From the NCBI RefSeq assembly GCF_017813365.1, contig NZ_JAGIZA010000015.1, positions 62,001 to 126,000 on the forward strand: a stretch of DNA of 64,000 nucleotides, given 5' to 3'. A program made the translations under genes and the position numbers. Source of the stretch: Roseomonas indoligenes. Lineage in GTDB: Bacteria > Pseudomonadota > Alphaproteobacteria > Acetobacterales > Acetobacteraceae. The notes below the pieces were generated by a model. That model did no database searches, had not been told where the DNA came from, and saw only the letters and a list, made by a program, of their open reading frames with translations. Of the stretch, positions 8,773-16,929 are shown in pieces; within the stretch, counting starts at the first letter, position 1, and each line of letters begins with the position of its first letter.

Positions 8773-10347
8773 ATGCACCGTCGTTCCCTGCTGAAGGGCG
8801 CCGCTCTCTCCGCGGGCCTTGCTCCATTGGCTCAACCGGCCCTGGCCCAGCCCGCGCGGGCGCGCACGCTGCGCTTCGTGCCGCAGGCCGCGCTGACGGC
8901 GCTGGACCCGATCGTGCAGAACGCCACGATCAGCACCACCCACGGCTTCTGCGTCTTCGATACCCTCTTCGCGACCGATGCGAGGCTCGATCCGCACCCG
9001 CAGATGGCGGCGGGGCACGAGGTGAGCGCGGACGGGCTGCTCTGGACCATCCGGCTGCGGGACGGCCTTCGCTTCCATGATGGTGCGCCCGTTCTCTCAC
9101 GCGATTGTGTTGTCAGTCTGAAGCGCTGGTGCGCGCGGGACCTCTTCGGAGGGATGCTCGCCAAGGCCGTGGCGGAGTGGGGAACGCCGGACGACCGGAC
9201 GCTGACCATCCGGCTGAACCGCGCCTTCCCCGCCATGCTCTACGCCCTGGCCAAGCCCGCCGGCGTGCCACCCTTCATCATGCCGGAGCGGCTGGCGATG
9301 ACGGACCCGGCCAGGCCGGTGTCGGAGATCGTCGGCAGCGGTCCCTGGAAGTTCGTGGCCGCCGAGTTCAATCCCGGCAGCTTCGTGGCCTATGCCCGCA
9401 ACGAGGCCTATGTGCCGCGGGACGAGCCGGCCGAGGGTGCCTCGGGCGGCAAGCGCGTGCACTTCGATCGGCTGGAGTGGCACATCATCCCGGACGGCGC
9501 GACGGCCGGCGCCGCCCTGCAGCGCGGGGAGGTGGACTGGGTCGAGTACCCGCTGCCGGATCTGCTGCCGGTGCTGGAGCGGGACCGCAACCTGAAGACC
9601 CAGGTCTACGACCCCATCGGCTTCCTCGGCGTGATCCGCTTCAACCACCTGCACGCGCCCTTCGACAGGATCGAGGTGCGGCGCGCGGTGCGCGACTGCA
9701 TCAGCCAGCCCGACCATATGGCCGCCGTGGCCGCGCCGGGCGACTGGCGGGAGTGCCACGCCCTGTTCCCCTGCACCCTGCCCGGGGTGACGGAATTTCC
9801 CTCACCCCCGCGCGACTTCGCGAAAGCCCGGGCCGCCATCCGCGCGGCGGGGGCGGAAGGCGCGAAGGTGGTGGTGATCAACCCCACCGATTTCGCCGCC
9901 GTCGCGCCCCAGGGCCGGCTGGCCGCCGATGTCTGCCGCCAGCTCGGCTTCCAGGTGGATCTGCAGGAGATGGACTGGGCCGCCATGCTCAGCCGCCGCA
10001 ACTCCCGGGAGGATGCGAATCACGGAGGCTGGAGCATCTACCCGACGAACTTCCCTGCCGCCTCCATCGCCAACCCGGCGGTGAATTCCGGCATCCGGGG
10101 GGATGGCCCGACGGCCTGGTTCGGCTGGCCGGCCGACCCCGCGACGGAGGCAAATATCGAGCACTGGCTCTATGCCCCCGACGCCGCGGGCCAGGCCCTG
10201 GCCTTTGCCGATGTGCAGCGCAGCGCCTGGGACCATGTGGGCTTCGCCCCCTCCGGCCTCTTCGTGCTGAAGACCGGGTTCCGCGCGGATCTATCGGGCG
10301 TGCTGCAGGGGCCTAACCCCTACCTCTGGAACCTGCGCCGGGGCTGA
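8773..10347 (+). CDS. TPP-regulated family-5 ABC solute-binding protein
   Basis: A 524-residue extracytoplasmic solute-binding protein of the family-5 (peptide/nickel/opine) type. It has a Tat-like signal (HRRSLLKGAALSAGLAPLA, then QPALAQ). Family features include LFATDARLDPHPQMAAGHEV, the LWTIRLRDGLRFHDG segment and GSGPWKFV. The ATG at 8773 follows GGGAGGGAGG. A TPP riboswitch sits in its leader, so it is probably made when thiamine pyrophosphate is scarce and may capture thiamine, a precursor or a breakdown product. No permease or ATPase is adjacent, so partners must be encoded elsewhere. The ligand is inference. Confidence 0.9.
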   Translation: MHRRSLLKGAALSAGLAPLAQPALAQPARARTLRFVPQAALTALDPIVQNATISTTHGFCVFDTLFATDARLDPHPQMAAGHEVSADGLLWTIRLRDGLRFHDGAPVLSRDCVVSLKRWCARDLFGGMLAKAVAEWGTPDDRTLTIRLNRAFPAMLYALAKPAGVPPFIMPERLAMTDPARPVSEIVGSGPWKFVAAEFNPGSFVAYARNEAYVPRDEPAEGASGGKRVHFDRLEWHIIPDGATAGAALQRGEVDWVEYPLPDLLPVLERDRNLKTQVYDPIGFLGVIRFNHLHAPFDRIEVRRAVRDCISQPDHMAAVAAPGDWRECHALFPCTLPGVTEFPSPPRDFAKARAAIRAAGAEGAKVVVINPTDFAAVAPQGRLAADVCRQLGFQVDLQEMDWAAMLSRRNSREDANHGGWSIYPTNFPAASIANPAVNSGIRGDGPTAWFGWPADPATEANIEHWLYAPDAAGQALAFADVQRSAWDHVGFAPSGLFVLKTGFRADLSGVLQGPNPYLWNLRRG

Positions 10348-10428
10348 GGCCGAGAGGTGTGGCGCCAGGACAGGCGCGGGGCCGACGGATCGCCCGCCGG
10401 CCCTTTGCCGATGCCACGGGGGGTGGAA

Positions 10429-10665
10429 TCAGCCATGCTGACCGCCACCGCCGGTGGCGCCGCTGCCTTCCAGCGAGGTCTGCCCCGCACCGTTCCGGGG
10501 CGCCGTGCCGTAGCGCGCATCGTAGATCGCCTCGTCCGCACTGCGCTCGGCGATCCGCGCCCCGGTGCCATCGACGCGGGGCGCCGTGTCGGCGTGGGCT
10601 CCAACGGCGGAAAGGGATGCTGCCAGGCCGGCGGCAAGGCTCAGGAGGTGGAGCGAACGGGTCAT
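10429..10665 (-). CDS. Small secreted hypothetical protein
   Basis: A 78-residue protein with a clear signal peptide (TRSLHLLSLAAGLAASLSA, then VGAHA). The mature part is a polar, Gly-rich tail with a central AIYDARYGTAP segment. The ribosome binding site is weak. It lies between the riboswitch-controlled binding protein and the transglutaminase gene, on the opposite strand to both. No family is recognised. Confidence 0.5.
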   Translation of the reverse strand: MTRSLHLLSLAAGLAASLSAVGAHADTAPRVDGTGARIAERSADEAIYDARYGTAPRNGAGQTSLEGSGATGGGGQHG

Positions 10666-10871
10666 GAAATGGACTCTGGACTGATTGTGTCGGCGGCGCG
10701 CCGATCTTCTGCCGTGAGATATGTCTCTGATCCTGCGCCTGAGCCACGCGAAAGAGCGTATAGCCGCTATTCGCTTCGTGGATGGAACTCTCGGGGTCTG
10801 CTTGGCGCTCCGGCGCAAAACGGCCAGAAAGGGAACCGCGTCATCCGTTCCCCGTGTGGAGACAACGCCCC

Positions 10872-11933
10872 TTGAAGCCGATCCAGAACCCGTTCACCCG
10901 CCGCGCCCTGCTGGCCGGCGCCGCCGGGCTGCCCTTCCTGCCCAACCTGGCCCGTGCGGAGGCACCTCTTGCGCCCGGCTGGCGCCGCTTCGAGCTGCGG
11001 ACCGAGGTGACGGTGGAAACCGGGGACGAGCCCGCCATCCTCTGGCTTCCCCTGGTCCAGACCGCCGGCGGCTACCAGCGCGCGGAGGAGCCGGCCATCG
11101 AGACGAACGGCCGCGCCGAGCGGGTGCGCGACGCCCGCTACGGCGCGGAGATGCTCCGCGTCACCTGGCCCTCCGCCCGGGAGCAGCGGGTGGTTGTCAC
11201 CCAGGCCGTCGCCACCCGGCCCCGGGGCACCGAGCCCGCGGCGCTGAGCGCGGCCGAGCGCGCCCTCTGGACCGCGCCGACCGAGAGCGTGCCCACGGAC
11301 GGCATCGTGGCCGAGACGGCGCAGCGCATCACCGCCGGCCTCAGGACCGATGAGGCGAAGCTCCGCGCCCTCTATGACTGGGTGGTGGACAACACCTTCC
11401 GCAACGGTGCCACCCGCGGCTGCGGCACGGGTGACATCAAGGCCATGCTGGAAACCGGCTGGCTCGGCGGCAAGTGCGCGGACATCAACGCGCTGATGAC
11501 CGGCCTGGCCCGCGCCTGCGGCATTCCCGCGCGCGACGTCTACGGCATCCGCGTCGCGCCCTCGGAGAACTCCCGTTCCCTCGGCACCGGCAGCCCCGAC
11601 ATCACCCGCGCCCAGCACTGCCGGACGGAGATGCATGTCGGCGGCCAGTGGGTGCCGGTGGACCCCGCCGACGTCCGCAAGGTCGTGCTGGAGGAGAACC
11701 TGCCGGTGGAGAGCGAGCATGTCCGCCGACAGCGGGAGCGCCTGTTCGGGAACTGGGAGATGAACTGGGTGGGTTACAACAGCGCCACCAACATCGCCCT
11801 GCCCGGCGCGCCCCGCGCGATGGAATCCAACTTCCTGATGTACCCCTGCGCCATGACGGCCAAGGGAGAGCCGGACTGCCTGGACCCGGCCGCCTTCCGC
11901 TACGCCATCCGCTCGCGTGAGATCGGGACCTGA
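10872..11933 (+). CDS. Transglutaminase-like cysteine peptidase domain protein
   Basis: A 353-residue secreted protein. The proposed start is the TTG at 10872: GGAG lies about 10 bases upstream and it places a Tat-like signal (FTRRALLAGAAGLPFLPNLA) at the N-terminus. An in-frame ATG at 10782 would prepend 30 residues of poor character. The transglutaminase-like core carries the expected Cys-His-Asp triad: C202 (LGGKCADINALM), H255 (CRTEMHVGG) and D264 (VPVDPADV). Such bacterial proteins act as proteases or amide-forming enzymes in the envelope. It appears monocistronic and ends at a strong hairpin. Confidence 0.83.
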   Translation: MKPIQNPFTRRALLAGAAGLPFLPNLARAEAPLAPGWRRFELRTEVTVETGDEPAILWLPLVQTAGGYQRAEEPAIETNGRAERVRDARYGAEMLRVTWPSAREQRVVVTQAVATRPRGTEPAALSAAERALWTAPTESVPTDGIVAETAQRITAGLRTDEAKLRALYDWVVDNTFRNGATRGCGTGDIKAMLETGWLGGKCADINALMTGLARACGIPARDVYGIRVAPSENSRSLGTGSPDITRAQHCRTEMHVGGQWVPVDPADVRKVVLEENLPVESEHVRRQRERLFGNWEMNWVGYNSATNIALPGAPRAMESNFLMYPCAMTAKGEPDCLDPAAFRYAIRSREIGT

Positions 11934-11944
11934 CATCGCCCTGG

Positions 11945-11980
11945 CAGGGGAGAGGGAGAAGGAATTCTCCCCCTCCCCTG
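11945..11980 (+). terminator. GGAA-tetraloop hairpin (copy E)
   Basis: A 16-bp stem with one A-C mismatch runs from CAGGGGAGAGGGAGAA (11945-11960) to TTCTCCCCCTCCCCTG (11965-11980), with a GGAA loop. It begins 12 bases after the transglutaminase stop. It shares loop and inner stem with hairpins at 14877, 25477 and 34084. No T-run follows, so classical intrinsic termination is not certain. Confidence 0.72.
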
Positions 11981-12035
11981 GGGTCACCCGCACAAACCTC
12001 CCCAATCCCTTCCCCCTGTGGCAGTTTCCCAGCCC

Positions 12036-12605
12036 ATGTCCCTTGGCCGCCCCGTCATCGTCTTCGACACCGAGACCACCGGCTGCACCGGCGGGGACCG
12101 GGTCGTTTCCCTCGGCGCCGTGCGGCTGGACGCGTCTCTGGAACCTGAGGGGACGCTGCACCTCGTCTTCGCGCCGGGGATGCGCTGCCATTTCGGCGCC
12201 TATCGGGTGCACGGACTGTCGGACGCCTATCTGGCCCAGCAGCCCGGCTTCGCGGCGCATGCGGAGGAGGTGGCCGACTTCTTCGGCGGCGCGCTGGGCT
12301 GCGCGCACAACATGGCCTTCGACCGGCGGATGCTGGGCGGGGAGTTCGACCGGCTGGAGATGGCGCGGCCCTGGAGCGGCGAGTTCTGCACCATGCTGGC
12401 CTGGCGCCGGGCCCGGCCGGGGGAGCGGGCCGGGTTGGCCCAGGCCTCCGCCGCCTGCGGGCTGGCGCGGGAGGGGAACCTGCACGGCGCGCTGGAGGAT
12501 GCCTGGCTGGCGGCGAACCTGCTGCGGGCGCTGCACGGGCTGCCGGCCGCGCCGATGCGGCTGCACGGCTTCACCAATGACCGGGTGAGCGATATGGCGG
12601 CCTGA
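12036..12605 (+). CDS. DnaQ-like 3'-5' exonuclease (DEDDh)
   Basis: A 189-residue exonuclease of the DnaQ/epsilon superfamily. All DEDDh residues are visible: D11 and E13 (VFDTETTG), D96 (HNMAFDRR), and H150/D155 (LHGALEDAWLAANLL). It may act in DNA proofreading, repair or RNA turnover; standalone members of this size are common. The ATG at 12036 places the first motif at the usual distance; a GTG at 12018 is also possible and neither has a strong ribosome binding site. A short gap separates it from the CoA-transferase operon. Confidence 0.85.
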   Translation: MSLGRPVIVFDTETTGCTGGDRVVSLGAVRLDASLEPEGTLHLVFAPGMRCHFGAYRVHGLSDAYLAQQPGFAAHAEEVADFFGGALGCAHNMAFDRRMLGGEFDRLEMARPWSGEFCTMLAWRRARPGERAGLAQASAACGLAREGNLHGALEDAWLAANLLRALHGLPAAPMRLHGFTNDRVSDMAA

Positions 12606-12662
12606 CCTGTCGTGCCGAGACGGGGCTGAGATGGGCCGGGCTGGGATGGGAGAGGGAACGAC

Positions 12663-13358
12663 GTGATCAACAAGATCGTCCGGGACATGGCCGAGGCCAT
12701 GGAGGGTGTGGCGGACGGCAGCACGGTGCTGGTGGGCGGCTTCGGTGCCGCGGGCCAGCCGGACGACCTGATCGAGGGGCTGATCGAGCAGGGGGCGAAG
12801 GACCTGACGATCGTGGCCAACAATGCGGGCACCGGGCGCACGGGGCTGGCGCGGCTGATGGAGCTGGGCCGGGTGCGGAAGATCATCTGCTCCTTCCCGC
12901 GCAGCGTGGGCTCCGTGGTGTTCGAGGAGCTGTACAAGGCCGGCCGGCTGGAGCTGGAGATCGTGCCGCAGGGCACGCTGGCCGAGCGGATGCGCGCCGC
13001 CGGCGCCGGCGTGCCAGCCTTCTTCACCCCCACCGCCGCGGGCACGCGGCTGGGCCAGGGCAAGGAGGAGCGGGAGTTCAACGGCCGCCCGCATGTGATG
13101 GAGCTGGCCCTGCCCGGCGACGTGGCGCTGGTGGAGGCCTGGGAGGCGGACCGCTGGGGCAACCTGACCTTCCGGCGCAGCGGGCGGAACTTCAACCCGG
13201 TGATGGCGATGGCGGCGAAGCTCACCATCGTCCAGGCTGAGAGGATCGTGGAACTGGGCGCGATCGAAGGGGAGCAGGTGGTGACGCCCGGCATCTTCGT
13301 GGACCGCGTCCTCAACGTGAAGCGCGGCGCCCCCTGGGGCGAGGCGAGCGCGGCCTGA
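12663..13358 (+). CDS. pcaI: 3-oxoacid CoA-transferase subunit A (PcaI-like)
   Basis: Alpha subunit, 231 residues, of a class I CoA-transferase. It is close to Pseudomonas PcaI through VEGVADGSTVLVGGFG-type sequence, TIVANNAGTGRTGLARL and CSFPRSVGS. PcaIJ moves CoA from succinyl-CoA to 3-oxoadipate; related pairs act on acetoacetate. GTG start with GGGAGAGGGAAC upstream. It is followed 26 bases later by the beta subunit. No other beta-ketoadipate genes are present, so acetoacetate or another 3-oxoacid is possible. Confidence 0.9.
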   Translation: MINKIVRDMAEAMEGVADGSTVLVGGFGAAGQPDDLIEGLIEQGAKDLTIVANNAGTGRTGLARLMELGRVRKIICSFPRSVGSVVFEELYKAGRLELEIVPQGTLAERMRAAGAGVPAFFTPTAAGTRLGQGKEEREFNGRPHVMELALPGDVALVEAWEADRWGNLTFRRSGRNFNPVMAMAAKLTIVQAERIVELGAIEGEQVVTPGIFVDRVLNVKRGAPWGEASAA

Positions 13359-13384
13359 CGCCCCGGACGACGGAGGAACGAGAC

Positions 13385-14041
13385 ATGGAAACCTGGTCCC
13401 GCACCCAGATGGCCGCCCGCGCGGCGCAGGACATCCCGGACGGCTGGTACTGCAACCTCGGCATCGGCATGCCCACCCTCATCGCCGACCACATCCCCGA
13501 GGGGCGCGAGGTGGTGCTGCACTCCGAGAACGGCATCCTCGGCATGGGCCCGGCGCCGGAGAAGGGGAAGGAGGACGCCTGGCTGATCAACGCCGGCAAG
13601 CAGCCCGTCACGCTCCACCCCGGCGGCAGCTACTTCCACCACGCGGACAGCTTCGCGATGATCCGCGGCGGGCACATCGACCTCTGCGTCCTCGGCGCCT
13701 TCGAGGTGGCGGATAACGGCGACATCGCCAATTGGGCGACGAGCGAGAACGACAGCGCGCCCGCGGTGGGCGGCGCCATGGACCTGGCCGCCGGCGCCAA
13801 GCGCGTCTGGGCCATGATGGAGCACACCACCAAGGATGGGCGCCCGAAGCTGGTGGAGGGCTGCTCCTACCCGCTGACGGCGATGAAGGCGGTATCGCGG
13901 GTCTACACCAACCTCGCCGTGCTCGAGGTGACGGATCGTGGCTTCGCCGTGCTCGACCTTGCCCCGGGCGTGACCCTCGACCACCTCCGCTCCGTGACCG
14001 CCGCGCCCCTGCACGACGCGCGGGAGACGGCGGGCGCCTGA
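13385..14041 (+). CDS. pcaJ: 3-oxoacid CoA-transferase subunit B (PcaJ-like)
   Basis: Beta subunit, 218 residues. The catalytic glutamate is E48 in LHSENGILGMGP, the signature of class I CoA-transferase B chains. NLGIGMPTLIADH and HHADSFAMIRGGHID are also conserved. GGAGGAAC precedes the ATG. It forms the enzyme with the PcaI-like chain directly upstream and is followed 22 bases later by a crotonase gene, suggesting one catabolic operon for a CoA-activated acid. Confidence 0.9.
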   Translation: METWSRTQMAARAAQDIPDGWYCNLGIGMPTLIADHIPEGREVVLHSENGILGMGPAPEKGKEDAWLINAGKQPVTLHPGGSYFHHADSFAMIRGGHIDLCVLGAFEVADNGDIANWATSENDSAPAVGGAMDLAAGAKRVWAMMEHTTKDGRPKLVEGCSYPLTAMKAVSRVYTNLAVLEVTDRGFAVLDLAPGVTLDHLRSVTAAPLHDARETAGA

Positions 14042-14063
14042 CGCGCGAGGAATCATCGGCCGC

Positions 14064-14849
14064 ATGAGCGAATCCCCCCTGCCGGACGGCATGGTGCTGC
14101 ACGTGGCGCGCGACGGCGCCGTGCTGGTGCTGACCCTGGACTACCCCGCACGCCGCAACGCCCTGGCCGTGCCGCTGCGCGACCGCATGGCCGACGTGCT
14201 GGAGGAGGCGGAGGCGGATCCCGCCATCCGCGCAATCGTCGTCACCGGCGCTTCCGGCACCTTCTGCTCCGGCGGCGACCTCTCTGGCATGGAGGTGAAG
14301 GACGCCCTCGGCGGGCGGGAGAGGCTGCGCCGCGCGCACCGCTCCATCCGCCTCCTCGCCACCGGCTCCAAGCCCGTGGTGGCGGCGGTGGAGGGCTGGT
14401 GCGTCGGCGCCGGCCTCTCCCTCGCCTGCGCCTGCGACCTGATCGTGGCGGCGGAGGATGCCCGCTTCATGGCCGGCTTCGGCAAGGTGGGGCTGATGGC
14501 CGACCTGGGCCTGCCCTTCACCCTGCCCGCCCGTGTGGGCGCCGGCCGTGCCCGCCGCATCCTGATGCTGCACGAGCAGGTGACGGCGGCGGAGGCCGAG
14601 CGCATCGGCCTGGTGGAGGAGGTCGTCCACCGGGGCGAGGCCCTGCCCCGCGCCCTGGAACGCGCCCGCTACCTGGCGGAGCAGGCCCCGACGCCCATGG
14701 CCCTGACCAAGTCCATGCTCGCCGCCGGGCTGGAAGCGGCGCTGGAGGCGGAGCGGCACTTCCAGACCACGCTCTTCCTCTCCGCCGACCATCAGGAAGG
14801 GCGGGCAGCCTTCCTGGAGAAGCGGCCGGCGCGGTTCACCGGGAGCTGA
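14064..14849 (+). CDS. Enoyl-CoA hydratase/isomerase family protein
   Basis: A 261-residue crotonase-fold enzyme. The oxyanion-hole segments are GTFCSGGDLSGM and VEGWCVGAGLSLACACDL. The second acidic residue is replaced around GLMADLGLPFTLP, a pattern seen in PaaG-like isomerases rather than classical hydratases. The C-terminus has the usual EGRAAFLEKRPARF. It is the last gene of the pcaIJ-like operon, so it probably handles the same CoA pathway. A hairpin repeat follows the stop codon. Confidence 0.85.
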   Translation: MSESPLPDGMVLHVARDGAVLVLTLDYPARRNALAVPLRDRMADVLEEAEADPAIRAIVVTGASGTFCSGGDLSGMEVKDALGGRERLRRAHRSIRLLATGSKPVVAAVEGWCVGAGLSLACACDLIVAAEDARFMAGFGKVGLMADLGLPFTLPARVGAGRARRILMLHEQVTAAEAERIGLVEEVVHRGEALPRALERARYLAEQAPTPMALTKSMLAAGLEAALEAERHFQTTLFLSADHQEGRAAFLEKRPARFTGS

Positions 14850-14860
14850 GGCTGGAAAGG

Positions 14861-15060
14861 GTGGTTCGGGTGGCCCCAGGGGGAGAGAAGGAATTCTCTC
14901 CCCCTGGACCCCCTTTCATCTCCTTTTAGACGGCTGCCGCGGGATGCTTATTTGGTGGCGCGCCTGAGGCCTGTGACCTCAGACGACTGACATGGCGCCA
15001 AAGGCCCCAGGCGACATCCTCGGTCGTCGCATCTGCGGCAGGCAGCGCAGGATGAGGCAT
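14861..15060 (+). repeat. Dispersed composite hairpin element, copy A
   Basis: It starts 12 bases after the crotonase stop. Module 1 is a perfect 13-bp stem CAGGGGGAGAGAA (14877-14889) / TTCTCTCCCCCTG (14894-14906) with a GGAA loop, probably doubling as a terminator. The spacer carries GGACCCCCT and GGCTGCCGCGGGATGCT. Module 2 is CTGAGG (14964-14969) / CCTCAG (14977-14982) followed by CGACTGACA. Module 3 resembles the other long copies at TCGTCGCATCTGCGGCAGGC. Same order in copies B and C. Confidence 0.78.
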
Positions 15061-15206
15061 CCCCGACCATGCGCAACGTGCGGGCTGCCCAGGGTATTCA
15101 TTAGGCCAGGCGATAAGGCCTTGCCGGATTGGGCCGGTAATCGGCGGGCCAGTAGCGCCCTAAATCTCTGTCCTCAAAGCCATTCTCCCGGACCGGGGGT
15201 GCCGAT

Positions 15207-15268
15207 TTCCCGCGGGAAGACGGTGTGCCCGGAGAAGGAAGGGTTCGTCCCGTGAAACGGGCTAACCC
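15207..15268 (+). promoter_or_regulatory. Palindrome and nested hairpin upstream of paoA
   Basis: A perfect 12-bp palindrome TTCCCGCGGGAA (15207-15218) is followed by a nested inverted repeat: outer arms GGGTT (15241-15245) / AACCC (15264-15268), inner arms CCCGT (15249-15253) / ACGGG (15257-15261). Both lie 60-125 bases before the paoA start. They could be an operator and a leader hairpin for the molybdoenzyme operon. I could not match either to a known regulator or to the Moco RNA motif. Confidence 0.35.
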
Positions 15269-15330
15269 TCCCCGCGCTACAGCGGTGCGGCCCGACGTGG
15301 ATGCGCCACCAGCCAAAGGATCGAACCATC

Positions 15331-15978
15331 ATGCAGAGGAAGGATGCCCTCGAGATGTCCCGGCGCGGCCTTCTGGCCGGGGCCGCGACCGCCAGCAGCC
15401 TGGCCGCGGCCTCAACCCCGGCGGGGGCTGCCACGGAGGCCGCCGCTTCCGCCCCCGGAACCCCGGTGCTGTCCAAGGTCTCGCTGGTGGTGAACGGGCA
15501 GCCCCGTGCCCTGGAACTGGACACCCGGACGACGCTGCTGGACGCCCTGCGCGAGCACATGCAGCTGACGGGCAGCAAGAAGGGCTGCGACCACGGTCAG
15601 TGCGGCGCCTGCACGGTGATGGTGGACGGGCGGCGGGTCTATTCCTGCCTGACCCTGGCCGTGATGCATGAGGGCGACGAGGTCACGACGATCGAGGGGC
15701 TGGGCCAGCCGGAGAACCTGCATCCCATGCAGGCCGCCTTCGTGAAGCATGACGGCTACCAGTGCGGCTACTGCACGCCGGGCCAGATCTGCGCCTCCGT
15801 CGCGATGCTGCAGGAGATCAAGGCGGGCGTGCCGAGCCACGCGACGGCGAACCTGATGGAGACGCCCCAGGTGAGCGCGGAGGAGATCCGCGAGCGCATG
15901 AGCGGCAACATCTGCCGCTGCGGCGCCTATTCCAACATCGTGGACGCGATCACCGAAGTCGCGGGGAGGCAGGCATGA
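15331..15978 (+). CDS. paoA: Aldehyde oxidoreductase, [2Fe-2S] subunit PaoA
   Basis: Small iron-sulfur subunit of a PaoABC-type xanthine-oxidase-family aldehyde oxidase, 215 residues. A Tat signal ([19 protein letters not shown]) directs export. The plant-type cluster is bound by C86, C91, C94 and C106 ([12 protein letters not shown] and YSCLT); the second by C145, C148, C195 and C197 ([10 protein letters not shown] and NICRCG). The ATG at 15331 has AAAGGA upstream and begins the signal region; an ATG at 15301 adds ten residues. PaoABC oxidises aromatic and other aldehydes in the periplasm. The stop overlaps the paoB start (ATGA). Confidence 0.93.
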   Translation: MQRKDALEMSRRGLLAGAATASSLAAASTPAGAATEAAASAPGTPVLSKVSLVVNGQPRALELDTRTTLLDALREHMQLTGSKKGCDHGQCGACTVMVDGRRVYSCLTLAVMHEGDEVTTIEGLGQPENLHPMQAAFVKHDGYQCGYCTPGQICASVAMLQEIKAGVPSHATANLMETPQVSAEEIRERMSGNICRCGAYSNIVDAITEVAGRQA

Positions 15979-16925
15979 GGCCCTTCACCTACGAGCGCGC
16001 CCGCACCCCCGCCGAGGCGGCGGCCGCGGCCACCCGTACGCCGGGCGCCAAGTTCATCGCGGGCGGGACGAACCTGCTCGACCTGATGAAGCTGCAGATC
16101 GAGGTGCCGACGCACCTCATCGACGTGAACGGCCTTGGCCTCGACAAGATCGAGGCGACGCCCGAGGGCGGGCTGCGGATCGGCGCGCTGGTGCGGAACA
16201 CGGACCTTGCCTCGGACGAGCGGGTGCGGCGCGACTACGGCGTGCTCTCCCGCGCGTTGCTGGCCGGCGCCTCCGGGCAATTGCGGAACAAGGCGACGAC
16301 GGCGGGCAATCTGCTCCAGCGCACGCGCTGCCCCTATTTCTATGACACCGCTCAGCCCTGCAACAAGCGCGTGCCGGGCAGCGGGTGCTCGGCCATCGGC
16401 GGCGTCACGCGGGCGTTGGCGGTGATCGGCAGCAGCGAGGCCTGCATCGCGACCCATCCCAGCGACATGGCGGTGGCCATGCGCGCGCTGGACGCGACCG
16501 TGGAGACGGTGAAGGCCGACGGCACGACCCGCCGCATCCCCATCGCCGAGTTCCACCGCCTGCCCGGCGACACGCCGCATATCGAGACGGCGCTGGAGGC
16601 GGGGGAGTTCATCACCGCCGTGACCCTGCCACCCCCGCTCGGCGGGCGGCACTTCTATCGCAAGGTGCGCGACCGCGCCTCCTATGCCTTCGCGCTTGTC
16701 TCCGTCGCGGCCGTGGTGCAGCGGGACGGCACGGGGCGCGTGGCGCTGGGCGGGGTGGCGCACAAGCCCTGGCGGGTGGAGGCGGCGGAAGCCGAGCTGC
16801 CGCGCGGCGCCAGGCCCGCCACGGCGGCCATCCTGGACGGCGCCAAGCCGACCCACGACAACGCGTTCAAGGTGAAGCTGGCGGAGCGGGCGCTGGCCGC
16901 CGTGCTGGTCGAGGCGAAGGGCTGA
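15975..16925 (+). CDS. paoB: Aldehyde oxidoreductase, FAD-binding subunit PaoB
   Basis: FAD subunit, 316 residues. The flavin-binding [15 protein letters not shown] and the [12 protein letters not shown] region are typical. Unlike xanthine dehydrogenase FAD domains, E. coli PaoB carries an extra [4Fe-4S] cluster; here four cysteines are placed for it: C119, C129, C138 and C157 ([28 protein letters not shown]). It starts inside the paoA stop codon and is followed four bases later by paoC, so the three chains are made together. Confidence 0.92.
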   Translation: MRPFTYERARTPAEAAAAATRTPGAKFIAGGTNLLDLMKLQIEVPTHLIDVNGLGLDKIEATPEGGLRIGALVRNTDLASDERVRRDYGVLSRALLAGASGQLRNKATTAGNLLQRTRCPYFYDTAQPCNKRVPGSGCSAIGGVTRALAVIGSSEACIATHPSDMAVAMRALDATVETVKADGTTRRIPIAEFHRLPGDTPHIETALEAGEFITAVTLPPPLGGRHFYRKVRDRASYAFALVSVAAVVQRDGTGRVALGGVAHKPWRVEAAEAELPRGARPATAAILDGAKPTHDNAFKVKLAERALAAVLVEAKG

Positions 16926-16929
16926 GACG

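Noticed and set aside
10767-13094. Minus-strand open frame of 775 codons across the transglutaminase, exonuclease and pcaI genes
   Set aside because: Composition is Arg/Gly/His-rich with no domain; it is a shadow of three genuine plus-strand genes.
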